A DNA stretch of 64,000 nt from CALDOK01 sp964481655 (GCA_964481655.1 CAYZVO010000018.1:4806-68805), one strand, 5' to 3'; shown: positions 28,352 through 37,145, counted from the first letter of the stretch. Numbers and translations are program-made. Notes: generated from the letters alone by a model not told the origin.

Positions 28352-28947
28352 GGTGCCCTCCGGAGGGGGATGACCGTGCCTTCCTCGGGCTCTTCACCGG
28401 CGGGCAGGCCGCGGGCCTCCAGGGCGGCGGCGAAGGCCTTGCGGGCGTGGTGCAGGCGGGAGTAGACCGTGCCGGCGGGAATCCCCAGCAGGGCGGCCAC
28501 CTCGGGGGCGGTGTGGCCCTCGAGATCGGCCAGCACCAGCACCTCGCGCTGAGGGGCCTTCAGGTCCTCGAGGGCGGCCTGCACGGCCCGACGGCGCTGG
28601 TTCTGGGCGGCGCGACCTTCGGTGTCCGGGCCGTGGTCGGGGGGCTCGGGGATGGACTCGAGGCCGACGAAGCGGCGCAGGGCGGCCCGGCGGCGGGCGT
28701 TGCGGATGGTGTTGCGGGTGATGCCGAACAGCCAGGTGGACAGGGCGGCCTGGCCTCGGAAGCGCGGCGCCGTCTTCATGGCGGTCTCGAAGACCTGCTG
28801 GGCCAGGTCCTCGGCGTCCAGGTTGGGGCCGCCCAGGCGGATGCACCAGCCCAGCACCCGGCGGGCGTGGTCCCGGTACAGCTGCTCCACGGCCCAGGGC
28901 TGGCCGGCGCGCAGGCCTTCGAGCATGGCGCGGTCGGGGCGGCTCAC
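28348..28947 (-). CDS. ECF (group 4) RNA polymerase sigma factor
   Basis: This 199-residue sigma-70 family protein has region 2 in AVEQLYRDHARRVLGWCIRLG, DAEDLAQQVFETAMK and LSTWLFGITRNTIRNARRR. Region 4 is in LEDLKAPQREVLVLADLEGHTAPEVAALLGIPAGTVYSRLHHARKAF. The GTG start at 28947 overlaps the preceding stop (GTGA); an alternative is ATG 28926. It overlaps the FecR anti-sigma gene by GTGA. The unusual order (outer-membrane genes first, then sigma, anti-sigma, lipoprotein, glycosyltransferase) suggests the operon is its own output and input. Confidence 0.93.
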   Translation of the reverse strand: MSRPDRAMLEGLRAGQPWAVEQLYRDHARRVLGWCIRLGGPNLDAEDLAQQVFETAMKTAPRFRGQAALSTWLFGITRNTIRNARRRAALRRFVGLESIPEPPDHGPDTEGRAAQNQRRRAVQAALEDLKAPQREVLVLADLEGHTAPEVAALLGIPAGTVYSRLHHARKAFAAALEARGLPAGEEPEEGTVIPLRRAP

Positions 28948-30047
28948 AGCTGCACCCCCACCCGGCCGTACAGGGCGCCGCCCAGCAACAGGTCTCCGTC
29001 GCCCAGCTGGCCCAGGCCCACGCTGGTGGCGGCGGACAGCTCGGTGAAGGCGTGGGCCCAGTCGTGGCGCCAGCGGATGCTGGGCACCGAGGCCAGCAGC
29101 CCGAAGCGCATGGTGTCGGCGTCGGAGAGTCGCCAGGAGATGCCGGCTTCGGGGTAGGCGAGCAGGAGGGCTGGGCGGCTGGCCCGAGTGGTCGCGTGGT
29201 CCAGGGTGCCGTCGGCGTCCTCGGCCAGCTGCCAGGTCATCCAGCCAGCGATGGGCAGGGAGAGGTCCCAGGTCAGGCGGTCGGTGGAGACCTCGAGGCT
29301 GGCGCCGGCGCCCAGGACTCCTCCGAAGCCGCGGTCCGCGGCGGAGGCGAAGGCGGTGTTCGCTTCGCTCCCCGGGGCTCCCTCGGTCTGCTTCCAGCCA
29401 CCCGCGGCCCCCACCCAGGGCGCGAGGCGCCAGCGGCTGGTGTCCACCACCAGCACGCTCAGCCCCGCCACGCCCATGGGGCGGTGGCTGCGCTCCGGCT
29501 CCCAGAGGTTCCAGGCGGTGGCGTTGGCTTGGACCCGCCCCAGCCCGACGGCGGCCGACACCACGGGCGCGTAGCCCTGGGTGGCGCCCTCGAGGGGATC
29601 GGTGTCCAGGCTCCCGGTGCCCGCGGCGCCGATCGCGAGCTCCGCGCCGCGGACCCCGCTGGCGCCAGGCAGCAGCTGCGGGGCGTGCAGGGCGCGCTGG
29701 GCCCGGGGATCGGGGGCGGTGGCCGGGGGTGGGGGTGGAGGCGGGAGCTGCGGCGCGCCGGCCTCGAGCCAGGAGCGCACCAGCACCACCTGGGTGGCGG
29801 GGTCGGTGACGTGCTCGGCGCTGCGCGCATCGCCCGCCAGGCGCAGGGTCAGGGTCCCGGCTTCGGACCAGACCGCGTCCCCGGTGCCGGGTGGGGGCCC
29901 GAGCAGGAGCTCGACGCTGTGTCCAGGCCAGAGCCGCTCCAGGGAGGTCTCGAGGGCCTGGCGCTCGCTGTCGTCCTCGACCCACCAGTCCAGGGCCCAG
30001 GCCGGGGAGGCCCAGGTCAGCAGCAGGGTGAGGGGCAGGGCGCGCAT
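28944..30047 (-). CDS. Outer-membrane/surface beta-rich protein
   Basis: This 367-residue protein has ATG at 30047 and signal peptide MRALPLTLLLTWASPAWA. An N-terminal periplasmic domain of about 100 residues (WVEDDSERQALETSLERLWPGHSVELLLG) and a proline run precede a C-terminal beta-barrel-like region. That region has alternating amphipathic strands (ELAIGAAGTGSLD, VGLGRVQANATAWNLW, PWVGAAGGWKQ, GVLGAGASLEVSTDRLTWDLSLPIAGW) and ends in GALYGRVGVQL, typical of outer-membrane proteins. Family not recognised. It precedes the ECF sigma gene with a GTGA overlap. Confidence 0.72.
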   Translation of the reverse strand: MRALPLTLLLTWASPAWALDWWVEDDSERQALETSLERLWPGHSVELLLGPPPGTGDAVWSEAGTLTLRLAGDARSAEHVTDPATQVVLVRSWLEAGAPQLPPPPPPPATAPDPRAQRALHAPQLLPGASGVRGAELAIGAAGTGSLDTDPLEGATQGYAPVVSAAVGLGRVQANATAWNLWEPERSHRPMGVAGLSVLVVDTSRWRLAPWVGAAGGWKQTEGAPGSEANTAFASAADRGFGGVLGAGASLEVSTDRLTWDLSLPIAGWMTWQLAEDADGTLDHATTRASRPALLLAYPEAGISWRLSDADTMRFGLLASVPSIRWRHDWAHAFTELSAATSVGLGQLGDGDLLLGGALYGRVGVQL

Positions 30048-30066
30048 CGTCTTCACCGTACCCGAC

Positions 30067-30696
30067 TCAGAACCGCACGAGCAGATCGGCGCTGGCGGTG
30101 AGGTCGTGGCGCAGCAGCAGGTAGTCGTTGCCCAGGACGTCGCCGGACAGCCAGTGCGTCTCGACGCTGACACGGGTGCGGTCCATGGCCGCCAGGCGCA
30201 GCGCGACCCGCGGTCCGGCGTGCACGGTGAGGCCCACGCCCAGGTCGGGGCCGAAGGCCCAGGTGGGGGTTGGCTCGACCAGGGCGTAGGTGACGGGGGC
30301 GTCGTAGCAGAGGATCGAGTAGCGGTAGCGGCGCACGGTGCGGCGGGCCTCGGCCCCGGCCAGGATGTGGGGACGGAGTTGCCAGCGCGGGCCGGCCTCG
30401 TCGTAGCCGGGCCCCCAGTCCAACAGCAGGGCGGCGCTGGCCTGGTCGATGTCGGCGAAGTCCTCCACATGGGGCAGCTCGTCCCATGGGTCCTCGTACG
30501 ACCACTCCCGGTGGGTGGTCGGGGTGGCGTACAGGGCCAGCTCGGCGGCCCAGCGCTCCCACTCCAGCCGACCGATGGCGCGGAGGCCCTCGACGTGGCC
30601 GGGCTCGGTCAGGGTGTCCCGGGTGCCCAGGCCCACGGCGACGGTCGGGGTCTCGGCGGCGGCGACGGCGGCGGTGACCAACAGGGCGGCGATCAT
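30067..30696 (-). CDS. Outer-membrane beta-barrel protein
   Basis: This 209-residue protein has ATG at 30696 behind GGAGGAG. It has a signal peptide (MIAALLVTAAVAAAE) and then about eight amphipathic strands, such as TVAVGLGTRDTL, RLEWERWAAELALYAT, HILAGAEARRTVRRYRYSI, FGPDLGVGLTVHAG and RVALRLAAMDRTRVS. The terminal strand ends in Phe (SADLLVRF), the classic BAM recognition residue. It is the first gene of the ECF-sigma operon. A 202-bp palindromic element lies directly upstream and may affect its expression. Confidence 0.78.
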   Translation of the reverse strand: MIAALLVTAAVAAAETPTVAVGLGTRDTLTEPGHVEGLRAIGRLEWERWAAELALYATPTTHREWSYEDPWDELPHVEDFADIDQASAALLLDWGPGYDEAGPRWQLRPHILAGAEARRTVRRYRYSILCYDAPVTYALVEPTPTWAFGPDLGVGLTVHAGPRVALRLAAMDRTRVSVETHWLSGDVLGNDYLLLRHDLTASADLLVRF

Positions 30697-30761
30697 GCGT
30701 GCTCCTCCGCGCCCGTCAGGGCGCTCGAGGGCTGTGTGTCGCCGCACGCGGATTCCTTCAC

Positions 30762-30963
30762 GGGACCTATGTCCACGTTTTCCGAACAGCGGTCGACCTA
30801 TGTCGGTTGGATCCGATCACTCAGGTCCCGCCAGGGTGGGTTTCGGGCGATTTCGGCCCGGATCGGGCCGTCTTCGGGGCGTTCAGGGCTCGGAACCGTC
30901 GAACGTGTTCGGATCCAACTGGGATAGGTCCGCGTGTGTTCGGAAATGGGGGGCATAGGTCTC
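30762..30963. repeat. 202-bp imperfect palindrome (MITE-like)
   Basis: Two 55-bp arms (30762-30816 and 30909-30963) are inverted copies of each other at roughly three positions in four. They share GACCTATG, TTTCCGAACA, GACCTAT and GTTGGATCCGA in the same order and spacing. The exact centre (about 30862) is itself a palindrome, GGCCCG-GAT-CGGGCC. The element nearly fills the gap between two minus-strand genes. No transposase is present. It could be a non-autonomous mobile element or a large transcript hairpin. Confidence 0.8.
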
Positions 30964-30973
30964 CCTTCTGCCC

Positions 30974-32911
30974 TCAATCCTCCGGCCACAGCCCCGCCGC
31001 GCGCAATTGGCCGATCACGATGTCGGTCCGGGCGGGGCACCAGCGCTCCACCACCCGGTCGATGGCAGGCTGCCAGTCGTCGTCCCGGGTGCGCCAGGTG
31101 CGGCCGTTGCCCAGGTTGATGGTCTTGGCGTCGCCCCAGCGGGCGGACTCGGCCACGATGGCCAGCTCGATCTCGTCGGCCCGGGCCTGGAACAGCGCCG
31201 CGGTGGCCGCCCCACCCATGGGCCCGTCCTCGGTCAGCAGCGCGGCGGCCCTGTCGGCGAAGCGTGCGCGGTACTCGGCGTTGGCGGTGAGGCGGTGGTG
31301 CAGCCACTGGGGGTGGAAGTAGATGGCGTCGCTCACGGACATCTGGTAGCCGTCGCCGCGGGTGGCCAGGTTGACCCGATCTTCGCTCACCCCCACCCCG
31401 GGGGACCAGGCGTTGTACAGCAGCGAGTGCTCGGAGTCGTGGGCGTAGAAGGTGAAGCCCTGCTCGGGGTCCTCGCGGCTGCGGATGGCGTAGAAGTTGT
31501 TGGGCTCCTTGTTGCCCGTGAACGCGCCGGTGGGGGCGTCGAAGTTGCCCGTCCAGAAGATGACCAGCATGTAGTCGATGAGGTTGCCGACATCGACGAG
31601 CGCGGCCTGGTCGGGGTCCGGGCTGCCGTCCGGGGCGTTGCCCTGCAGGGCCTGGTAGGCGGCGTCGGAGGCGAAGCCGGTCAGGCAGTGCTGGTAGATC
31701 TCATCCCAGACCTCGGTGGTCCCGTCTGTGGCCTCGATGATCCGGGCGGTGGGGTCCTCGCCCTTGACCTTGATGACGTCGTAGTCGTCCTTGTCGCCCC
31801 CCAGGTAGGTCTCCGCGAAGCTGGCCTCGGCCCGCTCCTGGCTCTGGTACAGGCCCCAGTACACCCCGTTGAGGTACAGGTGGTAGTAGCGGCTGCGGGT
31901 GTAGGGGCGGCCCAGCTCCCGCTGCAGATCCCGGGAGAACACGTCGCGCACGATGGTGTTCTCCTCGCCGTTGTCGGTCTTGAAGCTCCAGGAGTAGTTC
32001 TGGGCCGTGCGCAGGTCGATGGTGTCGAACTCCTCGGCGCCTTCGTCGTCGAACAGTGGAAACCGGAGCTTCGTCTCTCCGTAGTCGCCGCGGAAGTGCA
32101 GCCGGAAGGAGCGCTTGGGGCAGTGGGACCAGCGGCTCCAGCCGCCCCGGATGCGCAGGCCCGCGTCGATCTGGAGCTGCTCACCGCCCGCCGCGTCCAG
32201 CAGCTCGGCCGAAACCGGGCGCTCCCAGTCGCGGCCGTGCTCCATGGCGTTCATGTAGATGCCGGTCTCGGCGTCGAACAGGTGCGCGAGCTCGGTGACC
32301 AGGGAGATGCTGGGGATGGCCTCGAGGGCGGGCTGGATGAGCGCGGCGTAGGCCGGGTCCTCGTAGACGTCGGGGTCCATGCCGTAGTCGATGGCCTGAT
32401 CCTCATCGACGTAGTTGTCGGTGTGGTAGGGCTCCGGCCAGCCGGGGCCTGGCGCCTGGCCGTCGGGGGACAGGGCCGCCACCCGGTCGGTGAACAGGTA
32501 GCTGTGGGTGGTGGTACGCCCGTCGCTGCGGCCCTCTTTGCTGGCGTAGGCCCGGACCACGAAGCCGGGGACCGGGTCCCGCTGTTGCGCGCTGCTGGGG
32601 TCCACGACCAGGGTGGCGGGGCCCAGGGCCTCGAAGGCCCGCGCGGAGCTGGCCGGGTCGCTGCCGTCGGTGGTCCAGTGGATGGTGGTGCCCGGCTCGG
32701 CGGTGGACAGCTCGAGCTCGAAGGGGTCGGCGTAGACCCCGCGCTCGACGCTGAAGGCCACCGCCATGCGATCCTCGATGATCACCGTGTCGCCGCCGCT
32801 GTCGTCGGTGGCCGGGGTGCTGTCTTCGGGCGGGTCGCTGTCGGGGGGCAGCACGACGCCGTGGGGGCGGCAGGCGGTGAGCAGGAGCAGCAGGGGCAGG
32901 GCGCGGCGCAT
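30974..32911 (-). CDS. CotH-kinase-family lipoprotein with chitobiase-like beta domain
   Basis: This 645-residue lipoprotein (lipobox LLLLTAC) has an Asp/Ser-rich tether. A chitobiase C-terminal-type beta-sandwich follows (PFELELSTAEPGTTIHWTTDGSDP) and then a CotH core. CotH features are ISLVTELAHLFDAETGIYMN, GLRIRGGWSRWSHCPKRSFRLHFR, a TARSRYY-like start YTRSRYYHLYLNGVYWGLYQSQERAE, VIKVKG, and the late GFTFYAHDSEHSLLYN. CotH proteins are atypical secreted protein kinases known from Bacillus spore coat; in other bacteria their substrates are unknown. A second CotH gene is at 38291-39988. It ends 11 bp from the palindromic element. Confidence 0.9.
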   Translation of the reverse strand: MRRALPLLLLLTACRPHGVVLPPDSDPPEDSTPATDDSGGDTVIIEDRMAVAFSVERGVYADPFELELSTAEPGTTIHWTTDGSDPASSARAFEALGPATLVVDPSSAQQRDPVPGFVVRAYASKEGRSDGRTTTHSYLFTDRVAALSPDGQAPGPGWPEPYHTDNYVDEDQAIDYGMDPDVYEDPAYAALIQPALEAIPSISLVTELAHLFDAETGIYMNAMEHGRDWERPVSAELLDAAGGEQLQIDAGLRIRGGWSRWSHCPKRSFRLHFRGDYGETKLRFPLFDDEGAEEFDTIDLRTAQNYSWSFKTDNGEENTIVRDVFSRDLQRELGRPYTRSRYYHLYLNGVYWGLYQSQERAEASFAETYLGGDKDDYDVIKVKGEDPTARIIEATDGTTEVWDEIYQHCLTGFASDAAYQALQGNAPDGSPDPDQAALVDVGNLIDYMLVIFWTGNFDAPTGAFTGNKEPNNFYAIRSREDPEQGFTFYAHDSEHSLLYNAWSPGVGVSEDRVNLATRGDGYQMSVSDAIYFHPQWLHHRLTANAEYRARFADRAAALLTEDGPMGGAATAALFQARADEIELAIVAESARWGDAKTINLGNGRTWRTRDDDWQPAIDRVVERWCPARTDIVIGQLRAAGLWPED

Positions 32912-32980
32912 GGGTGGGCATCGTAGCGCAGGCTGGGGTCGGGCGCGTGGTACCATCGCCGGACGCAAGGGAGGTCGGTG

Positions 32981-33661
32981 ATGCGGGTTCGGGCGGTGGC
33001 GTCGTTGGTGCTGGGAGTTCTCGCGACGAGCGGCCTCGCGCTCGCCGATCCACCCGTCATCGAAGACGAGCTCGACCTGCCCGTGACCCCCGACGAGGGC
33101 AGCCCCAAGGCCCTGGCCCTCGACGAGTACGCTGAGCGTTGGCTCGCGGTGGGGGAGCTGCGCAGGGACTACCGCCTGGGCGCGGACCCCATGGGCATGG
33201 CCACCACCGTGCGCGTCTACACCTGGGGCGTCTACGAGGGCGGAACCCACGCGCTCACCGCGCGGCAGTTCGCCCGGCGGGTGGACGACAACAAGATGCG
33301 CCGGAAGATCACGGCCATCCGCTGGACCACCTCGCTGCTCGGCCTCGGGGCCATCGGCGGCGGGGCGCTGTGCCTGCGGGGCATGGAGGAGAACAGCTAC
33401 CTGACCACCCCCGGAATCGTGCTCCCGGCCGCGGGCCTGGCGGCCCTGGTGCTGGGCGTCACCGCGACCAAGCCCCTGGATCGTTTCTACGAGCCCAGCC
33501 TGGCCTCCCCCCTGGCCACCGACTTCAACATCCGGCTGCGGGCCGAGCTGGGCCTGCACCCCGACGACACCATCCGCCTCGAGCTCGAGGGCCCCGTGTC
33601 GGTCTGGAACCCGGACGTCCAGGTCGATCAGGGCATCGAGGCGCTGGTGGATCCGCCCTAG
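32981..33661 (+). CDS. Secreted protein with two membrane-hairpin segments, unknown
   Basis: This 226-residue protein has ATG at 32981 (an adjacent in-frame GTG is at 32978) behind GGGAGG. It has a signal peptide (MRVRAVASLVLGVLATSGLALA). After an acidic part, RQFARRVDDNKMRRKITAIRWTTSLLGLGAIGGGALCL and PGIVLPAAGLAALVLGVTAT form two hydrophobic helices, and the C-terminus is NIRLRAELGL...IRLELEGP. Many Myxococcota secreted proteins show such a paired-helix segment, but no family is recognised. It is followed after 45 bp by the TlpA-like gene. Confidence 0.65.
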   Translation: MRVRAVASLVLGVLATSGLALADPPVIEDELDLPVTPDEGSPKALALDEYAERWLAVGELRRDYRLGADPMGMATTVRVYTWGVYEGGTHALTARQFARRVDDNKMRRKITAIRWTTSLLGLGAIGGGALCLRGMEENSYLTTPGIVLPAAGLAALVLGVTATKPLDRFYEPSLASPLATDFNIRLRAELGLHPDDTIRLELEGPVSVWNPDVQVDQGIEALVDPP

Positions 33662-33706
33662 CGGCGGGGCCTGTGACAGTTCGGGCCCACCTGGCCTCTG
33701 TAGGGC

Positions 33707-34240
33707 ATGCCTGAACCCGACCAGCCCAGCACCGAGCCCCCCACCCGTCCCCGCCGCATGGCCCGCAAGGCCGCGGAGTGGGCCTTGTGGATCGTCGGGG
33801 CGTTGGTGGTGGTGCAGCTGGTGGGCTGGTGGCGGGCGCCGGAGCTGCCTGATCAGGCCCCGGGCTTCGTGCTGCAGGACCTCGACGGCGGCACCGTGGC
33901 GCTCGAGGATCTGAGGGGCCAGACCGTGGTGCTCAACTTCTGGGCGGCCTGGTGCATGCCCTGCCGCGCCGAGGTCCCGGCCTTCTCCCGCTTCGCCCGC
34001 GGCAACCCGGATGTAGCGGTCCTGGGCATCGCCGCGGATGGTTCTCCCGACGAGCTGCGCGAGGCCGCCGAGAACCTCGGCATGGACTACCCGGTGCTGG
34101 TGGCCGACGAGGCCACCAAGCGGGCCTACGGCATCAGCACCCTGCCCACCACCGTGGTCATCGGGCCGCAGGGCGACGTGCGCTACGCCCACTCCGGCAT
34201 CATGCTCGATCCACAGATCGCCTTCGCGGTGCGGCAGTAG
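33707..34240 (+). CDS. Membrane-anchored TlpA/ResA-type thioredoxin
   Basis: This 177-residue protein has a cytoplasmic N-terminus rich in Pro/Arg, then one TM helix (AEWALWIVGALVVVQLVGWW, residues 23-42), then an AhpC/TSA-thioredoxin domain. The redox site is WCMPC (C83/C86) after VVLNFWAA, with the cis-Pro loop STLPTTVVIGPQG. It probably acts as a periplasmic disulfide reductase, for example in cytochrome c maturation or thiol defence. No partner genes (CcdA, Ccm) are nearby. A small hairpin separates it from the convergent membrane gene. Confidence 0.9.
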   Translation: MPEPDQPSTEPPTRPRRMARKAAEWALWIVGALVVVQLVGWWRAPELPDQAPGFVLQDLDGGTVALEDLRGQTVVLNFWAAWCMPCRAEVPAFSRFARGNPDVAVLGIAADGSPDELREAAENLGMDYPVLVADEATKRAYGISTLPTTVVIGPQGDVRYAHSGIMLDPQIAFAVRQ

Positions 34241-34244
34241 CGGG

Positions 34245-34258
34245 CGCCCTCTTGGGCG
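34245..34258. terminator. Short hairpin between convergent genes
   Basis: CGCCC-TCTT-GGGCG sits in the 28-bp gap between the TlpA-like gene (ends 34240) and the membrane gene (ends 34269). The stem is short and lacks a T-tract. A bidirectional terminator is plausible. Confidence 0.4.
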
Positions 34259-34268
34259 GCGCCGCTGA

Positions 34269-36086
34269 TCAGCCGGAGCCGGACCTCGCCCGCCACGCCC
34301 GCAGGTCCACCCACGAGTAGTACGCCAGGGCCGCGACGCTCAACACCAGGATCACCACGTTGGCCACGTGGTAGCGGCCGTGCAAGCCCTCCCAGCGGAC
34401 GACCTTGGTGATCTGGTAGACCAGCAGGAAGCCGAACATCGCCAGCCGGACCGGGACCCGGCCGTCGGGGCGCTTCGGGGTCACGCCCAGCAGCAGGAAC
34501 ACGACCCAGGTCGCGTAGTAGTACCGGGACAGCACCATCATCGCGAAGGCGGGGATGAGCCCCAGCGCGCAGGCGTCGATCCGTGTGCGGCGCCGCATCA
34601 CCCAGAACGTCCACAGCACCAGGATGGCCTGCACCGCCCGCAGCGCGGGCATCCGGCCGGCCAGGATCCCCCGGCGGACCTCCATCTCCGCGATGATCCC
34701 CGGCACGGCGTAGTCCTCGCCGAACAGGGTCGCGAGGCCCAGGTGGTTCGAGCCCGCCTGGATGCGGTGGGCGTGCAGGGAGATCTTGTCGGCCCACTCC
34801 GACCAGGCGTCGGCACCCAGAGGCGTGGTGAGGCTCAGCAGGCCGATGATGGCCATGGAGGCCCCCAGGACCGCCAGGAAGGTGACGGTCTGGCGGTCCA
34901 TGGCCCAGCGGTCGCTGCGGCCCTCACGATCGCCGCGCAGCCGCGACAGGAGCCCCACCACCGGCCCGAAGCAGAGCAGCCCCACGAAGCCCCGCATCAG
35001 CCCGCCGTAGGCCAGCAGCGGCGCGGCCAGCCCCGCGCGGGCTTTGGCGATGAAGGCGATGGGGATCAGCCCCAGCACGAACCAGTCGTAGGTGAAGTAG
35101 CCCCCCAGCAGCCGGCCCCGGTTGCCGAAGAACAGGGTGGTCCACAGGGCGATCCAGAGGGTGTTGCGCAGCCCGAAGGCCCACCACATCAGCGCGAAGG
35201 TCACGATGTACATGGGGACCTGCAGCAGCGCGGCCACCTCCAGGGTGCGGCCGTCGTGCAGGTCCACGGCGTTGAGCAGGGGCCGATGGGCGATCAGCCA
35301 GGCCGGCGAGGGGTTGAAGCCCAGATCCGTGACGACGCCCTTGCGGACCCCCTTGCCCATCCGGTCGTAGAAGACCTCGAGGTCGGACCCGAACTGGGCC
35401 CAGCGCTCGTCGGTGAAGCGCTCCCGCAGCCCCTCGTCCCGTGCCCGCTGCAGGGCCTCCGCGCGGGTGACGAACTCGTAGCTGTGCAGGTCCCGGACCC
35501 GCTTGACCCGCTGGAGGAGCTGCTCCCTCTCGTCGTCCATCAGCAGCATGGCGTTGTAGATGTCGAAGTACTCCAGCTCGTCGAAGTACTTGGTGCCGAG
35601 CACGTAGTGGAACTGGTTCCAGGTGTGCAGCGGGACCCTGGTCTCGGACAGGTCGTCCGCGCTGCGCAGCCCCACCCCTCCGGCCAGCAGCAGCAGCAGC
35701 GCCACCACCGCGATGCCCCGGGTGCTTCCCAGCAGCCGGACGGCCAAGCCCGTCGATCCCGCCACCGCGCCCAGCGCCAGAAAGATGACGGCCCAGGGGC
35801 CCGCCCCGATGATCTGGCCGCAGAGGACGAAGGTGAACAGCAGGACCTCGACGACGGGCAGCCGCGGTGCGACCCGCGCCGCCAGCGGCTGCAGGGCGGC
35901 CAGCAGCACGGACCCGACGATCAGGGCCAGCACCAGCAGCTCCGTGCGCAGCCCGGCGGTGGCCGCGGCGATGACGCCAGCCAGGGCGCCGGCCACACAC
36001 AGGCCGAAGAGCGCTCGAGCGACGGCCTTGTCCCGGGGCGTGCGCCCGGATGGGGTGGTGTCTCGAGCACCAGACTCGCTGGTCAT
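34269..36086 (-). CDS. Large polytopic membrane protein (GT-C-like, unknown)
   Basis: This 605-residue protein has ATG at 36086 after GGAGGC. About 12 hydrophobic helices surround one long extracytoplasmic loop (residues about 160-300). That loop contains LHTWNQFHYVLGTKYFDELEYFDIYNAML and a helical stretch, then LGFNPSPAWLIAHRPLLN. The HYVLGTKYFDEL-type loop recurs in large membrane proteins of Myxococcota and Planctomycetes that resemble GT-C/GT87 transferases. No catalytic Asp pair is obvious, so the call is tentative. Later helices carry GGYFTYDWFVLGLIPIAF and LSRYYYATWVVFLLLG. Confidence 0.7.
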   Translation of the reverse strand: MTSESGARDTTPSGRTPRDKAVARALFGLCVAGALAGVIAAATAGLRTELLVLALIVGSVLLAALQPLAARVAPRLPVVEVLLFTFVLCGQIIGAGPWAVIFLALGAVAGSTGLAVRLLGSTRGIAVVALLLLLAGGVGLRSADDLSETRVPLHTWNQFHYVLGTKYFDELEYFDIYNAMLLMDDEREQLLQRVKRVRDLHSYEFVTRAEALQRARDEGLRERFTDERWAQFGSDLEVFYDRMGKGVRKGVVTDLGFNPSPAWLIAHRPLLNAVDLHDGRTLEVAALLQVPMYIVTFALMWWAFGLRNTLWIALWTTLFFGNRGRLLGGYFTYDWFVLGLIPIAFIAKARAGLAAPLLAYGGLMRGFVGLLCFGPVVGLLSRLRGDREGRSDRWAMDRQTVTFLAVLGASMAIIGLLSLTTPLGADAWSEWADKISLHAHRIQAGSNHLGLATLFGEDYAVPGIIAEMEVRRGILAGRMPALRAVQAILVLWTFWVMRRRTRIDACALGLIPAFAMMVLSRYYYATWVVFLLLGVTPKRPDGRVPVRLAMFGFLLVYQITKVVRWEGLHGRYHVANVVILVLSVAALAYYSWVDLRAWRARSGSG

Positions 36087-36152
36087 GTGCGCCTCCGGGC
36101 CCACGATAGCAGCCGCGGCCCCGACCCGCACCGAGGCCTCGAGGGGGGGGCG

Positions 36153-37145
36153 CTAGGCCTCCCGCGCGGCCTTGCGAGCCTTCTTGGCCTCGTACATCAG
36201 GCCGTCGGCCTCGCGGATCGCGGCGAAGAGATCCTGGTCCCCGGTGCAGGTGGTGGCGCCCACGCTCATGGCCAGCAGGAACCCCTGCTCGTCGGCGTGG
36301 AGGGCGTTCCAGGACGCCGCGGCCTCGTCCAGGCGCTGGCCCCAGCCCTGCACGCACTCCGGCAGCGGATCGCTCAGGAGCACCAGGAACTCGTCGCCCC
36401 CGGTCCGGAAGACGAGGTCCGAGCCCCGGAACGATCCCTGCAGGGCCTCGGCGGCGGCGCGGAGGACCCGATCGCCGGCGTGATGTCCGATCTCGTCGTT
36501 GATGCGCTTCAGGCCGTCGAGGTCTGCCACCAGCACCCCGATGCAGCTGCCATTGCGCCGGACGCGGGCCATCTCGCGGGGCGCCACCTCGTCGAGGTAG
36601 CGCCGGTTGTACAGGCCCGTGAAGGTGTCGGTGATGGCCATGCCCCGGATCTGCTCCGCCCGCTGCTGCAGGTGGTGGACCAGGATCAGGATGTTCTCGT
36701 ACACCCCGCTCACCGGATCCGCCGTGACGTCCTGCAGCACGTGGCAGCTGTAGCAGGAGGCGATCTTGGACGCGATGTCCCCCTGGACACGGCCCCCGCA
36801 CAGGGTGCCGGCCTGCAGCCAGCAGCGCCGGTCGCGGGCCCCGGGGGGGGGGCAATAGGGGGTGCGGGCGTCCCTCAGCACCCCACCCGGGGGGTCGCCC
36901 ACGCGGGCCGTCCCAGACCGCCGCGACAAGTCCCGGGCGGGCCCGGGGGCGGGGCATTCGGTGGTGCGGCAGTCCATCAGCTCCCAACACTGGGTCTCGA
37001 GCTCGCGGGCCATGAAGAGGTCCGACGGTCCGGAGACCGGGCGGTCCTGCTCGACGCAGTCCTGGATGAACGAACGCAGCTTCCCGTCCAGCAGTCGGAG
37101 GAAGTGATCCTGATGCTCGCAGGGGTTGGGATCGATGGTGCTCAT
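36153..37145 (-). CDS. Diguanylate cyclase with N-terminal two-CW cysteine module
   Basis: This 330-residue soluble protein has an N-terminal part with nine cysteines in the two-CW pattern: CWELMDC (C53, C59), C64, C98, CWLQAGTLC (C108, C116), VQGDIASK and CYSC (C131, C134). This module is found in signalling proteins and is thought to bind metal or sense redox. The GGDEF domain follows: TFTGLYNRRYLDEV, VLVADLDGLKRINDEIGHHAGD, the I-site RGSD (240-243) and an intact GGDEF (249-253). A c-di-GMP synthase tuned by a cysteine sensor and product inhibition is the likely role. Between the CW halves is an insertion of about 30 Arg/Gly/Pro-rich residues. Confidence 0.9.
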   Translation of the reverse strand: MSTIDPNPCEHQDHFLRLLDGKLRSFIQDCVEQDRPVSGPSDLFMARELETQCWELMDCRTTECPAPGPARDLSRRSGTARVGDPPGGVLRDARTPYCPPPGARDRRCWLQAGTLCGGRVQGDIASKIASCYSCHVLQDVTADPVSGVYENILILVHHLQQRAEQIRGMAITDTFTGLYNRRYLDEVAPREMARVRRNGSCIGVLVADLDGLKRINDEIGHHAGDRVLRAAAEALQGSFRGSDLVFRTGGDEFLVLLSDPLPECVQGWGQRLDEAAASWNALHADEQGFLLAMSVGATTCTGDQDLFAAIREADGLMYEAKKARKAAREA

